From positions 1-64,000 of the forward strand of contig JACPIQ010000044.1 of NCBI GenBank assembly GCA_016188005.1: 64,000 bases of DNA. Direction: 5' to 3'. The DNA is from Candidatus Rokuibacteriota bacterium. Its GTDB lineage: Bacteria > Methylomirabilota > Methylomirabilia > Rokubacteriales > CSP1-6. The notes beneath the pieces were generated by a model that searched no databases, was not told where the DNA came from, and worked only from the letters and a program-made list of their open reading frames with translations. Below, piece after piece: positions 8,834 through 17,709 of the stretch; within the stretch, counting starts at the first letter, position 1; the number at the start of each line of letters is the position of its first letter. A program made the translations under genes and the position numbers.

Positions 8834-8973
8834 GGCAGCCTCCTCGGAGGTGAAGACGCGCGGCACCGGGACCCCCCGGGCGCCGGTACAGAGTACAACA
8901 TATCGGCTTCGACCACGCGAACGCGGAGGCCCCACCCCCATGTCGTCGCTCTCGGTCACCGGCCGTTCCCTGC

Positions 8974-9519
8974 CCCGTCACGATCGCGGAGCTGGCCAGG
9001 CTGTCCATGCAGTTCGGCGCACGCTACGAGCCCGTCCTGGGCCGCGGCTCGACCGCGACCATTGCCCGGGCGCCGGCCTTCGCGGCGCATCTGGCGGAGG
9101 TCGAGGTGGACGCGGAGACCGGCCAGACGCGTGTGACGCGTCACCTGGTCGTCCAGGACGTCGGACGCGCCCTCAACCCGGCCGCCATCCACGGGCAGAT
9201 CCAGGGGGCGGTGGCCCAGGGAGTGGGCTGGGCGCTGCTGGAGCGGATGGTGTACGACGGAGGGGGTCAGCTCTTGACGGCAACCCTGATGGACCATGCC
9301 CTGCCCCAGAGCGACCAGGTCCCGCCGGTGGAGATCGCGCTTGTGGAGGTGCCGTCGGAGGCCGGGCCGTTCGGCGCCAAGGGCGTGGGCGAGCCGCCCG
9401 TCGTCGCCGCCCCGGCGGCCATCGCCAACGCCATCGCGCACGCGACGGGATGCCGGCTGACGGAGCTGCCGATCACGAGCGAGGCGCTCCACCGCGCGCT
9501 GGCGGCAGCGGCGCGCTGA
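8974..9519 (+). pseudogene. C-terminal fragment of a xanthine dehydrogenase/CoxL-type molybdopterin subunit
   Basis: About 180 codons that match only the last quarter of the about 770-residue molybdenum-binding subunit: HLAEVEVDAETGQTRVTRHL, VQDVGRALNPAAIHGQIQG, AQGVGWALLE, SEAGPFGAKGVGEPP and AAPAAIANAIAHATG, which carry molybdopterin and active-site contacts of the terminal domain. Homology appears to begin near VTIAELARL, without a plausible start codon or ribosome site; the first internal ATG is at 9007. No iron-sulfur or FAD subunit flanks it. It is most likely a decaying remnant. Confidence 0.75.
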
Positions 9520-9610
9520 GGTCGGCGCCGGACGCTCACACTGGGCGCGCGCGTCACCCACGCGGGACGACGGGGCGACCGGGCGGGTGACCGCGCGTGG
9601 ACAGCCGGCG

Positions 9611-10405
9611 CTACCGCCCCTTGAAGACGGGCTCGCGCTTGTCCACGAAGGCGCGCGTGGCTTCCTGGTGGTCCTCGGTCATCCCGCAGCGGGTGTGGTG
9701 CCAGGCCTCGAGGTCGAGCAGGTCCTCGAGCGTCCCGCTCTCGGCGGCGTTGAAGTTGCGCTTCATGTAGCGGTAGGCCACGGACGGCCCCCGGGCGAGC
9801 CGCCTGGCCAGCGCCAGCGTCTGCTCCTCGAGCTGGCTGTCGGGGACCACGCGGTTGACGAGCCCCAGCGCCAGCGCCTGCGGGGCGTCGAGGAGGTCGG
9901 CTGTGAAGTACAGCTCCCGGGCCTTGGCCGTCCCCACGAGCTGGGTCAGGAAGTAGGAGCCCCCGAAGTCGCCCGAGTAGCCCACCCGGGCGAAGGCCGT
10001 CCCGAAGCGCGCGCTGTCGGCAGCGACTCGCAGGTCGCAGGCCAGCGCCAGGGACAGCCCCGCCCCAGCCGCCGCGCCCCGCACCATGGCGATGGTCGGC
10101 TTGGGCATCTCGTGGAGCCAGCGCGAAACCTCCATCTTGGCCCGGAGAGCCTGGGCCCTGTCCTCGAGCCCCAGGGTACCGGACTCCATCCCCTCGGCCA
10201 TGGCCTTGACGTCCCCACCGGAGCAGAAGCCACGCCCGGCCCCCGTGAGGACGAGCGCGCCCACTGCGGGATCCCCGGCAAGCCGGGGCAGGGCCTCCAG
10301 CATGCCGTCCATCATGGCGCGGGACAAGGCGTTGAGTCGCTCCGGGCGATTGAGGGTGAGCACGGCGACGCGGTCCGTGACGGTCTCGATCAGGTCCTGG
10401 CTCAT
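9611..10405 (-). CDS. Enoyl-CoA hydratase/isomerase (crotonase family)
   Basis: 264 residues with the crotonase signature: TLNRPERLNALS, the oxyanion-hole segment GAGRGFCSGGDVKAM (about residues 56-70) and the second oxyanion loop GAAAGAGLSLALACDLR. Gly-Asp follows at the position of the second catalytic carboxylate (YSGDFGGSYFL), as in many isomerase-like members. It hydrates or isomerises an enoyl-CoA in beta-oxidation-like pathways; the exact acyl group is not predictable. It stands alone on the minus strand, convergent with the molybdopterin-subunit remnant. Confidence 0.9.
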   Translation of the reverse strand: MSQDLIETVTDRVAVLTLNRPERLNALSRAMMDGMLEALPRLAGDPAVGALVLTGAGRGFCSGGDVKAMAEGMESGTLGLEDRAQALRAKMEVSRWLHEMPKPTIAMVRGAAAGAGLSLALACDLRVAADSARFGTAFARVGYSGDFGGSYFLTQLVGTAKARELYFTADLLDAPQALALGLVNRVVPDSQLEEQTLALARRLARGPSVAYRYMKRNFNAAESGTLEDLLDLEAWHHTRCGMTEDHQEATRAFVDKREPVFKGR

Positions 10406-10561
10406 CGTGGTCCCTCCGGGGACGGGTCCTGGGGTGGCGGCGGGGCCTCAGATGCCCGGATGATCGCCGGCCCGTGGGGAGGGGCGCAAGGGCAAAGCGG
10501 AGGGCAACTGTCAGGAGCGCCGACAGGGGGTGGGGCTACCCCCGCCGGGACGTCCGGGCGC

Positions 10562-10819
10562 TTAGTCTCGAACGAGCCGGTTCGCCCCGTCCACGGGCAC
10601 CAGGAAGGCCCCCAGGGCTGTCAGGGTCTCATCGTTATCCGGGCGCCAGCGGCGGTGGGACTGGCGCCGGTCCAGGTCCGCGGGCCCGTCGCCCCGGCGC
10701 CGCTCCCCGCGCCTGCGATCCAGCGTGACCAGCACATCGGTCTCGTCGGCGAAGTGGCTGGAGAGGTACTCGCAGAGCTCGGGCTTGTCCTTCGACACCA
10801 CGAAGAGGAATCGGCGCAT
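10562..10819 (-). CDS. Small basic protein of unknown function
   Basis: 85 residues from the ATG at 10819, chosen because GAGGGG lies 6 nt upstream; ATGs at 10831 and 10849 lack this. The first half (RRFLFVVSKDKPELCEYLSSHF) resembles a short alpha/beta stretch. The middle is an arginine cluster, TLDRRRGERRRGDGPADLD followed by RRQSHRRWR, of the kind often seen in small response-regulator-associated proteins. I do not recognise a named family. A promoter-like sequence sits about 90 bp upstream. Confidence 0.55.
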   Translation of the reverse strand: MRRFLFVVSKDKPELCEYLSSHFADETDVLVTLDRRRGERRRGDGPADLDRRQSHRRWRPDNDETLTALGAFLVPVDGANRLVRD

Positions 10820-11148
10820 GTCGCCCCTCATCTCCCAGACGCGGCGCATCTAGCCTGCACTCCTGACGCACTCTGATCGATTGCTCATGCCCAGCTCGCT
10901 TTCAGGGCCAGCATAGCAAGTTCCCTGCCGGAAGCAAAACTTTAGCCTTTCCGGCGTGATCACCCCGCATCGAGGGGTCCCGGCGGGGCATCCGTAAAGT
11001 TTCTCGACGCAGTGGAGAACGAGTGACCCGGAAAGGGGGCCCGCAGCGTGGACAAGAGGGCCGTCGCGCCACGGACCACCAGGGCGCGTCGGGGCTCGCC
11101 CCGGCCCGCCTGGAACTCGGGGATCTCGGGCAACCGGGAACCGGGGAG
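10820..11148. promoter_or_regulatory. Intergenic region with a minus-strand promoter candidate (10910-10937)
   Basis: No convincing gene lies in these 329 bp. On the minus strand, TTGCTT (10937-10932) and TATGCT (10915-10910) are separated by 16 bp, a reasonable sigma70-type promoter reading toward the small basic protein. The stretch around 10920-10950 is the most AT-rich part of the region. Confidence 0.4.
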
Positions 11149-11646
11149 CTAGATGAAGAGGGAGACGTTGGCGTCCCCCGCGAAGTCGAGGAAGGTCGTG
11201 GCCCCCGCGCACTGGGCGGCGGCAATGAGGTCCTCCTGCTTGATCCCCATCACCCCCATGGTGGTCGCGCAGGCGAAGAGCTTGACGTCCGCTTCGACGC
11301 AGAGATCGAGCATGTCCGTCACCGTGGGCATCTTCGCCTTGGCCATCCACCCGTGCATCATCATGGTGGCCATGGCGGTCATGCCAGGCAGCGCCCCGAG
11401 GAAATTCGGCACCTTCAGCCCGGGCAGGGCGGCGAGCGGGGGCGGCATGGCGGGGTTGCCGATGGGGCTCACCTGCAGATGCTTGACCCGCTTCTTGTGC
11501 AGGATGTCGAGCCCGTAGAAGGTGAAGAAGATCCCCGTCTCCCAGCCCATGCTGGCGGCGGTCGTGGCGAGGATCAGCGGCGGGTAGGCCATGTCGAGAG
11601 TTCCCTTGGAAGCCACCATCGCCAGGCGCTTCGTGCGGTCACCCAT
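11149..11646 (-). CDS. DsrE/DsrF/DrsH-like sulfur-relay family protein
   Basis: 165 residues of the DsrE-like family: KRLAMVASKGTLDMAYPPL, GWETGIFFTFYGLDIL, then a glycine/methionine-rich middle and VTDMLDLCVEADVKLFACAT with the conserved Cys of this branch. Such proteins carry persulfide sulfur or modulate sulfurtransferases in the cytoplasm or at the membrane. It lies directly downstream of the TusA-like gene (30 bp gap), a pairing common in sulfur-oxidising and sulfur-trafficking loci. Confidence 0.85.
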   Translation of the reverse strand: MGDRTKRLAMVASKGTLDMAYPPLILATTAASMGWETGIFFTFYGLDILHKKRVKHLQVSPIGNPAMPPPLAALPGLKVPNFLGALPGMTAMATMMMHGWMAKAKMPTVTDMLDLCVEADVKLFACATTMGVMGIKQEDLIAAAQCAGATTFLDFAGDANVSLFI

Positions 11647-11675
11647 GACGCGTCCTCCTGCCCCCTCGAGACGGG

Positions 11676-11918
11676 CTACTTGGTCTTCCGGACGAGAAAG
11701 CGGAACACCTCACCCTGCCGCTCGCGGCTCACGATCTCGTGCCCCGTCTGCCGCTGAAAGGCTTCCAGGTCGGGCACCGAGCCCGGGTCCGTGGCGAGCA
11801 TCTCGATCACCTCACCCACCTGGACCCCCTTGACGGCCTTTGAGAGCTTGATGATCGGCACGGGACAGAGCAGCCCCTTGCAGTCCAGCGTCTGAACGAC
11901 CTTCGGTGCGGTGGTCAT
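11676..11918 (-). CDS. TusA-family sulfurtransferase
   Basis: 80 residues. The diagnostic motif DCKGLLCPVPIIKLSKA contains the CPxP active cysteine (residue 18), which carries persulfide sulfur between partners. GEVIEMLATDPGSVPDLEAF and the strand IVSRERQGEVFRFLVRK complete the two-layer fold. The ATG at 11918 fits the family length; an upstream ATG at 11996 adds unrelated residues. First gene of a leftward pair with the DsrE-like gene; divergent from the CoA transferase. Confidence 0.9.
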   Translation of the reverse strand: MTTAPKVVQTLDCKGLLCPVPIIKLSKAVKGVQVGEVIEMLATDPGSVPDLEAFQRQTGHEIVSRERQGEVFRFLVRKTK

Positions 11919-12019
11919 GTCGAGCGTCCCTTTCCGTCCCGGTGGACACCCCGCGCGGACGACTCCACGGGTACCACGACCCCACGGGCTTGGCAAGGCG
12001 CTCTGCTATACTTCCCCGC

Positions 12020-13228
12020 GTGTCCGACGCCTCGCTTCCCCTCACCGGCCTCGTGGTGCTGGATTTCACGCGGGTCCTCGCGGGCCCCTACTGCACGCGG
12101 CTCCTCGCGGATCTCGGCGCCCGGGTCATCAAGGTCGAGCGGCCCGGGGCGGGCGACGAGATGCGCCCCGCCGTGTTCCAGGTGGAGCCGGGGCGCGCGG
12201 ACCAGAGCACGTACTTCATTCGCGTCAACGTGGGCAAGGAGAGCGTCGCGCTGGACCTTGGCCACCCGGAGACGAAGGCCGTCGTCGTGGACCTGGCCCG
12301 CGCCGCGGACGTGGTCGTCGAGAACTTCCTCCCCGGCGTCGTCGCGCGGCTCGGTTGCGACTACGACACGCTCTGCGCCGCGCGCCCCGACCTCGTCTAC
12401 TGCTCGATCTCGGGCTATGGCCAGACGGGCCCATGGCGCCAGCAGCCAGCCTTCGCGCACGTGGTCAACGCCGCCTCGGGGATGATGGCCCTCGAGCGGG
12501 TCGGGCGGGAGGCTCCGCGCGCCGCGAACATCCAGGCGGCGGATGTGCTGGCCGCCACCCACGCCGTGGGCGCCATCATGGCGGCTCTCTGGCGCCGCGC
12601 CCGCACCGGGCAGGGAGCGCACATCGACGTCTCGATGCTCGAGTCCCTCGTGGCGGCCGACGACATCTCCTATGCCGCCGTGCTCAACGGCGGCGAGCCG
12701 CTCGGGGCCCCGCGCCCCGGCATGGCGGTGTATGCCGTCGGCGGGCGGCACCTGGCGCTGCAGATCGTGGGCGCCGCGGCACTCTGGGAACGCCTGGCGG
12801 CGGCCATGGGCCGGCCCGATCTCGCCACGGACCCGCACTTCGCCACTCCCGCGGCACGACGCGAGAACTGGCCGGCGCTGCGCGACGTCATCGGCGACTG
12901 GATCGGGCGCTTCGCCACCGCCGACGAGGCTCTGGCGGTGCTGACCCGGGCGCGCGTGCCCTGCGCCCCCGTCCTCGATCCCGCAGAGGTGATCGCCCAC
13001 CCGCACCTGGCCGAGCGCCAGTTCTTCCCGTCCGTGCCGCACCCGGGAGCGGGAAGCGTGCGCGTGACGGCCTCGCCCTTCCACCTCGACCGCCGGCCCG
13101 TTGGCCCCGCAGGTCCCGCCCCCTACCGCGTGGGCGAGCACACGCGCGCCGTGCTGGAAGGGCTTCTCGGCTACGCCCCGGACCGCGTCGCCGCCCTGGC
13201 CGCGGCCGGCGCCGTCGGTGCCCCGTGA
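12020..13228 (+). CDS. Family III CoA transferase (CaiB/BaiF)
   Basis: 402 residues from a GTG at 12020, which places VVLDFTRVLAGPYCTRLLADLGA at the usual distance from the N-terminus. Other landmarks are VIKVERPGAGDEMR, VENFLPGVVARLG, CSISGYGQTGP and GQGAHIDVSMLESL (the catalytic Asp normally lies further upstream in this fold). It exchanges CoA between two carboxylic acids. The next gene encodes a TPP enzyme, so a formyl-CoA transferase/oxalyl-CoA decarboxylase-like pairing is conceivable, but the TPP protein lacks clear oxalyl-CoA decarboxylase traits. Confidence 0.9.
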   Translation: MSDASLPLTGLVVLDFTRVLAGPYCTRLLADLGARVIKVERPGAGDEMRPAVFQVEPGRADQSTYFIRVNVGKESVALDLGHPETKAVVVDLARAADVVVENFLPGVVARLGCDYDTLCAARPDLVYCSISGYGQTGPWRQQPAFAHVVNAASGMMALERVGREAPRAANIQAADVLAATHAVGAIMAALWRRARTGQGAHIDVSMLESLVAADDISYAAVLNGGEPLGAPRPGMAVYAVGGRHLALQIVGAAALWERLAAAMGRPDLATDPHFATPAARRENWPALRDVIGDWIGRFATADEALAVLTRARVPCAPVLDPAEVIAHPHLAERQFFPSVPHPGAGSVRVTASPFHLDRRPVGPAGPAPYRVGEHTRAVLEGLLGYAPDRVAALAAAGAVGAP

Positions 13229-13306
13229 CGATCGAACACTCGTGACAGCCATGCCCCCTTCACCCGGACCCGCCCCCAGGCGGATGCAAGAGGAGGAGAG
13301 CGCACC

Positions 13307-14938
13307 ATGGCCCGGATGACCGGCGGCGAAGCTCTCGTCAAGTCCCTCGCGCGCGAAGGGGTCCGCGTGGTGTTCGGGCTGCCGGGCGTGCAGCTCTACG
13401 GTGTGCTCGCGGCGCTGCGCGACGAGCCCGGGATCCGCTTCATCTCCACCCGCCACGAGCAGGCGACCTCCTACATGGCCGACGGCTATGCGCGCGCCGG
13501 CGGGGACTTCGGGACGGCGCTGGTGGTGCCGGGGCCCGGCCTGCTCAACGCCGCGGCGGGACTCAGCACGGCCTACGCGGCCTCCTCGCCAGTGCTCATG
13601 ATCGCCGGCCAGATCCCGAAGGGGAGCCTCGGCAAGAACATCGGGCTGCTCCACGAGGTCAACGACCAGCAGGACGCCATCGCCCCCGTCACCAAGTGGC
13701 GCCGCCGGGTGCTGGAGATCGCCGACATCCCGGGCGCGGTGCGCGAAGCGGTGTACCACCTGCGCAGCGGCAGGCCGCGCCCAGTGGAGATCGAGATGTC
13801 GCCCGAGACGATGGAGGACGAGGGCGAGGTGGAGCTCTGCGAGCCCGTGCGTCCGCCCCGGGCCTGCGCGCCCGCCTCGGATGTGGATCGCGCCGCCGAG
13901 ATGCTGCTGGCGGCCACGAGTCCCGTGATCTATGCCGGCGGGGGCGTCCACCTCTCGGGCGCCCATGAGGCGCTGGCCGCGGTGGCCGAGTACCTCCAGG
14001 CGGGCGTCGCCACATCCGCGGAGGGCAAGGGCGCGGTGAGCGATGGCAGCGATCTCTCGCTGGGCGCCGCCTTCTGGCGCGAGTCGCCGCTGCGGAGGCA
14101 TCTGCACGCGGCCGACCTCGTGCTGGCCGTGGGGAGCCGGCTCGCGGTGGTGTCCTTCTCCCCGGGGCAGCAGGTGATCCAGCTCGACGCCGATGTGGAG
14201 GAGATCGGGCGCAACCACAAGAAGACCCTCGGGCTGGTGGGCGACTGCCGGGCCACGCTCCTGGCCCTCCTCGAGCGCCTCCGCGCTGCAGCCCCGCCGC
14301 GCGCCTCCCGCAAGGCCGAGCGCGAGGCGCTACGCGCCGGGATCGCGGCGCTGGCCACCCAGGAGCCCCAGGCCGGAATCCTCAAGAGCCTGCGCGCGGG
14401 GACGCCGGAGGATGCCATCCTCGTCGCGGGGATGACCCAGATCGGCTACTACTCGCGCCCGTTCTGGCCCGTCTACCAGCCGCGCACCTACCTCACCTCC
14501 TCCTACTCCGGCAACCTGGGCTATGCCTACCCCGTGGCGCTCGGGGCCAAGGTCGCCCGCCCGGACCGGCCGGTCGTCTCCGCGTCGGGCGACGGCGGTT
14601 TCCTCTTCAACGCCCAGGAGCTGGCGACGGCGGTGCGCCACAAGATCAACGTGGTCGCCGTCGTGTTCAACGACCACGCCTACGGCAATGTGGCCCGGGA
14701 CCTCGACGAGGCCTGGGGCGGGGCCATTGGCGCGGACCTCTCGAACCCCGACTTCATGAAGCTCGCCGAGGCCTTCGGCGTCCACGGCATGCGCACCAAG
14801 GAGCCCACGGAGGTGGGCGCGCTCGTCCGCGCTGCCGTCCAGCTGGATCGCCCCGTCCTCATCGAGGTGGCCGTGGGGCGCATGCCGCGCCCGGTGTTCT
14901 TCACGCCCCGGCGCACTCCCGCCAGGGACCCGCGGTGA
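13307..14938 (+). CDS. Thiamine pyrophosphate-dependent enzyme (acetolactate synthase-like)
   Basis: 543 residues with three-domain POX/AHAS organisation. The PYR domain carries RVVFGLPGVQLYGVL and the cofactor-activating Glu in STRHEQATSYMADGYAR (about residue 50). The central domain carries SPVIYAGGGVHLSGA. The PP domain carries ASGDGGFLFNAQELATA with Asn further on in FNDHAYGNVARD, the Mg-TPP motif GDG-N. AGGAGGAGAG precedes the ATG. It decarboxylates or ligates 2-oxoacids; no small regulatory subunit or ilvC accompanies it, so biosynthetic AHAS is unlikely. It follows the CoA transferase by 78 bp on the same strand. Confidence 0.88.
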   Translation: MARMTGGEALVKSLAREGVRVVFGLPGVQLYGVLAALRDEPGIRFISTRHEQATSYMADGYARAGGDFGTALVVPGPGLLNAAAGLSTAYAASSPVLMIAGQIPKGSLGKNIGLLHEVNDQQDAIAPVTKWRRRVLEIADIPGAVREAVYHLRSGRPRPVEIEMSPETMEDEGEVELCEPVRPPRACAPASDVDRAAEMLLAATSPVIYAGGGVHLSGAHEALAAVAEYLQAGVATSAEGKGAVSDGSDLSLGAAFWRESPLRRHLHAADLVLAVGSRLAVVSFSPGQQVIQLDADVEEIGRNHKKTLGLVGDCRATLLALLERLRAAAPPRASRKAEREALRAGIAALATQEPQAGILKSLRAGTPEDAILVAGMTQIGYYSRPFWPVYQPRTYLTSSYSGNLGYAYPVALGAKVARPDRPVVSASGDGGFLFNAQELATAVRHKINVVAVVFNDHAYGNVARDLDEAWGGAIGADLSNPDFMKLAEAFGVHGMRTKEPTEVGALVRAAVQLDRPVLIEVAVGRMPRPVFFTPRRTPARDPR

Positions 14939-15002
14939 GGGGCGACCCCGGCGCCGGGGCGATCTCCATGGCCCGGGACGCACGCGACCGGCCGCCGGGC
15001 CC

Positions 15003-16163
15003 GTGAGCCACGCCCGCTCGGGGCGGCTCTACCGCTGGCCCTTCATCTGCCTCTGCCTCTCGGTCTTTCTCTTCTACCTCTCCTTCAACCTGCTCTTGCC
15101 CCTGATCCCGCTCTACGCCATCGAGCTAGGGCTGAGAGAGGCGCACGTGGGACTCCTCCACGGCTTCTTCGCCTTCTCGGCCATGCTCTGGCGTCCGCTG
15201 GCCGGCCGCTGGGCCGACGCCATCGGCCGACGGCCGCTCGTGGTGCTGGGCCCGGTGATCTTCGCGCTCTCCTCCCTCGGGTACTCGGCGGCGGCCGGCG
15301 CGGCGAGCCTCCTGGCGCTGCGCTTCTTCCACGGCATCGGGATGGGCGTCGGCCCCACGGCGGGCAGCGTCGTGGTGGCCGACGTCGCGCCGCAGGACAG
15401 GCGCGGCGAGGCGATGGGCATTTTCGCCTTGACCACGACGACGGGGCTCGCCATCGGGCCGTATCTCGGCGTCGAGATCTCGGAGCGCTGGGGCATCCAC
15501 GCGGCCTTCGTCACCTCGGCGGCCGTGGCCGCCGCGGCGCTGGCGCTGGCCCTCGTGCTCCCCGAGACGCGCCCCGCGGGGCTCCGGCCGCCGGGGCGCC
15601 TCTCCGTGCGGGGGCTCTTCAGCCGCGGTGCCCTCTACCCGTCGGCCCTGCTGCTGACGCTCTTCTTCGGCTACGGCGGCCTCCTCTCCTTCGTGCCGCT
15701 CTTCGCCCGGCGCGAGGGACTCGGCAACCCGGGCCTCTTCTTCACCGTGTTCGCCCTGGCCGCCCTCGTGGGCCGCACCCAGGCCGGCCCCCTGACCGAC
15801 CGCTTCGGGCGGCGGCTCGTGCTCGTGCCGGGGCTCGTCAGCGCAGGCCTCGGGCTCGTGGTGCTGGCGGCGACCGGCACGCGCTCGACGATGGTCCTGT
15901 CGGCCATCGTCTACGGCCTTGGCTTCGGCGGCGCGCAGACCGCCCTCATGGCCATGATCACCGACCGGGTGCCCCCCGAGGAGCGCGGCCGCGCCATGGG
16001 AACCTTCTTCACGGCGTGGGAGCTGGGCATTTCCGCCGGCGCCATGCTCGCGGGCGTGCTGGTGGCCTCTCTCGGCTACACGGCCATGTGGTGGACCGCC
16101 GCGGGCCTGGCCGGGGCGGGCGCGCTCATCGCCTCTCCCCACATGACCCGCCCCCGCGGCTGA
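15003..16163 (+). CDS. MFS transporter, 12 transmembrane segments
   Basis: 386 residues, GTG start. Twelve hydrophobic segments alternate with short loops. The motif A-like loops RPLAGRWADAIGRRPLVV (between TM2 and TM3) and AGPLTDRFGRRLVLV (TM8-9) are classic for the major facilitator superfamily. It is an inner-membrane secondary carrier of drug or metabolite type with unknown substrate. It follows the TPP enzyme by 64 bp and may export or import a related acid. Confidence 0.88.
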   Translation: MSHARSGRLYRWPFICLCLSVFLFYLSFNLLLPLIPLYAIELGLREAHVGLLHGFFAFSAMLWRPLAGRWADAIGRRPLVVLGPVIFALSSLGYSAAAGAASLLALRFFHGIGMGVGPTAGSVVVADVAPQDRRGEAMGIFALTTTTGLAIGPYLGVEISERWGIHAAFVTSAAVAAAALALALVLPETRPAGLRPPGRLSVRGLFSRGALYPSALLLTLFFGYGGLLSFVPLFARREGLGNPGLFFTVFALAALVGRTQAGPLTDRFGRRLVLVPGLVSAGLGLVVLAATGTRSTMVLSAIVYGLGFGGAQTALMAMITDRVPPEERGRAMGTFFTAWELGISAGAMLAGVLVASLGYTAMWWTAAGLAGAGALIASPHMTRPRG

Positions 16164-16281
16164 CAGCCGTGGCCCGTCACATCATCCGAGGCGGATTGGG
16201 TGACCTTCCATGTTGCGATCGGCGCAGGAACGATGTGAGGTAAGATGACGCCCGGCCCCTTCTCAACGTAAGGAGGATCCC

Positions 16282-16854
16282 ATGGCCCAGACGATGCTCG
16301 TCGGAAGCCTTCTCCTCATGGTCGGTCTCGCGGTTGCCAGCGTGAGCGAGGCCCAGCAGTTCAAGCTGACAAGCCCCGACATCAAGCCGAACGGCGTGAT
16401 CGCCGAGGAGCAGGTGTTCAATGGCTTCGGCTGCTCGGGCAAGAATGTCTCGCCCGCGCTGTCCTGGGCTGGTGCCCCCAAGGGAGCGAAGAGCTTCGCC
16501 CTGCTGGTGCACGATCCGGACGCGCCCACGGGCGGCGCCGGCTGGTGGCATTGGCTCGTGGTCAACATCCCGGCGAGCGTCACCGAGCTCCAGAAGGACG
16601 CCGGCAAGGCCGACGGCACCACCCTGCCGCAGGGCGCGGAACACATCAGCACCGACTTCGGCGGCCCTGGCTGGGGTGGCCCCTGCCCACCGGCGGGCGA
16701 CCGGCCGCACCGCTACAACTTCACGCTCCACGCGCTGAAAGTGGAGAAGCTCGATCTGCCCAAGGGGGCGACCGCCTCGCTCGCCGGCTTCATGGTCAAC
16801 GCCAACTCGATCGGTAAGGCCACGCTGACCGGCAAGTACGGCCGGAAGAAGTAG
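16282..16854 (+). CDS. Exported YbhB/YbcL-type PEBP-fold protein
   Basis: 190 residues. The N-terminus MAQTMLVGSLLLMVGLAVA ending in VSEAQ is a signal peptide. The mature part is a phosphatidylethanolamine-binding-protein fold with CSGKNVSPALSWAGAPKGAK, LLVHDPDAPTGGAGWWHW and CPPAGDRPHRYNFTLHAL, the ligand-pocket motifs DPDAP and GDRPHRY. Bacterial members are periplasmic proteins of uncertain role. AAGGAGG lies 6 nt upstream of the ATG, one of the strongest ribosome sites in the window. Confidence 0.92.
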   Translation: MAQTMLVGSLLLMVGLAVASVSEAQQFKLTSPDIKPNGVIAEEQVFNGFGCSGKNVSPALSWAGAPKGAKSFALLVHDPDAPTGGAGWWHWLVVNIPASVTELQKDAGKADGTTLPQGAEHISTDFGGPGWGGPCPPAGDRPHRYNFTLHALKVEKLDLPKGATASLAGFMVNANSIGKATLTGKYGRKK

Positions 16855-16881
16855 CAGCGCCCCGATGCCTTCATCCTGCCC

Positions 16882-17685
16882 ATGACAGCCCGGGTGATCG
16901 TCTCGACGCAGGACGGGGTGGCCGAGGTTCGGCTCAACCGACCGGACAAGATGAACGCGCTGGACCTCGGCATGTTCGAGGCGCTCGTGGAGACGGGGCG
17001 GGCGCTCGCGGGGGAGGCCTCGCTCCGCGCGGTGGTGCTCTCGGGCGAGGGGCGCGCCTTCTCGGCGGGCCTCGATTTCGCGAGCTTCATGGCGCTGGCC
17101 GAGGGCAGCGATGGGGCCGGCCGGCTCCTCCGGCGCGAGCCGGGAGGCACGGCGAACCACGCCCAGCAGGCCGCGTCGGTGTGGATGGACCTGCCCGTTC
17201 CGGTGATCGCCGCCGTGCACGGCGTGGCCTTCGGCGGGGGACTGCAGATCGCGCTCGGCGCCGACATCCGCTTCGTCACGCCCGAGGCGCAGCTCTCGGT
17301 GATGGAGGTCAAGTGGGGGCTCATTCCCGACATGACCGGGAGCCAGACGCTGAGACGCCTCGTGCGCCTGGACGTCGCGAAGGAGCTCACCTTCACCGGA
17401 CGCATCGTGTCGGGCAGAGAGGCGGTGGCGCTGGGGCTGGCCACCCATGTGAGCGACGATCCACGCGGGGCGGCGCTCGCGCTGGCGCGGGAGATCGCGA
17501 CCCGCTCGCCAGATGCCGTGCGCGCCGCCAAGCGCCTCCTCGACCGCGCAGGGCTCGTGACGGTCGAGGAGGGGCTCAGGCTCGAGGAGTCCCTCCAGCT
17601 CTCGCTGATCCGTTCGCCGAACCAGATCGAGGCCGTCCGCGCCAACATCGAGAAGCGGCCGCCGCGCTTCGTCGATCCCGCCTGA
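16882..17685 (+). CDS. Enoyl-CoA hydratase/isomerase (crotonase family)
   Basis: 267 residues with RLNRPDKMNALDLGM, the oxyanion loop SGEGRAFSAGLDFASFM (about residues 54-70) and AVHGVAFGGGLQIALGADIR. Glu appears in the second catalytic segment (LSVMEVKWGLIPDMTGS), the arrangement seen in Delta3,5-dienoyl isomerases and hydratases. It has 28 bp spacing from the PEBP gene but no functional link to it. Convergent with the Gfo/Idh/MocA gene. Confidence 0.9.
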   Translation: MTARVIVSTQDGVAEVRLNRPDKMNALDLGMFEALVETGRALAGEASLRAVVLSGEGRAFSAGLDFASFMALAEGSDGAGRLLRREPGGTANHAQQAASVWMDLPVPVIAAVHGVAFGGGLQIALGADIRFVTPEAQLSVMEVKWGLIPDMTGSQTLRRLVRLDVAKELTFTGRIVSGREAVALGLATHVSDDPRGAALALAREIATRSPDAVRAAKRLLDRAGLVTVEEGLRLEESLQLSLIRSPNQIEAVRANIEKRPPRFVDPA

Positions 17686-17709
17686 CGGCGCCGCGCCCAC
17701 GCCTCCCGG

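Noticed and set aside
10850-11350. 166-codon minus-strand frame with several cysteines near its end
   Set aside because: Overlaps the DsrE-like gene in another frame, no ribosome site, cysteine pattern not conserved with anything recognised.
12001-12019. Sigma70 promoter for the CoA transferase (TTGGCA ... TATACT)
   Set aside because: The two hexamers are only 11 bp apart, too close for a normal promoter.
12020-14938. Formyl-CoA transferase plus oxalyl-CoA decarboxylase operon
   Set aside because: Family pairing is right, but neither protein shows traits specific to oxalate enzymes, so only the general families are called.
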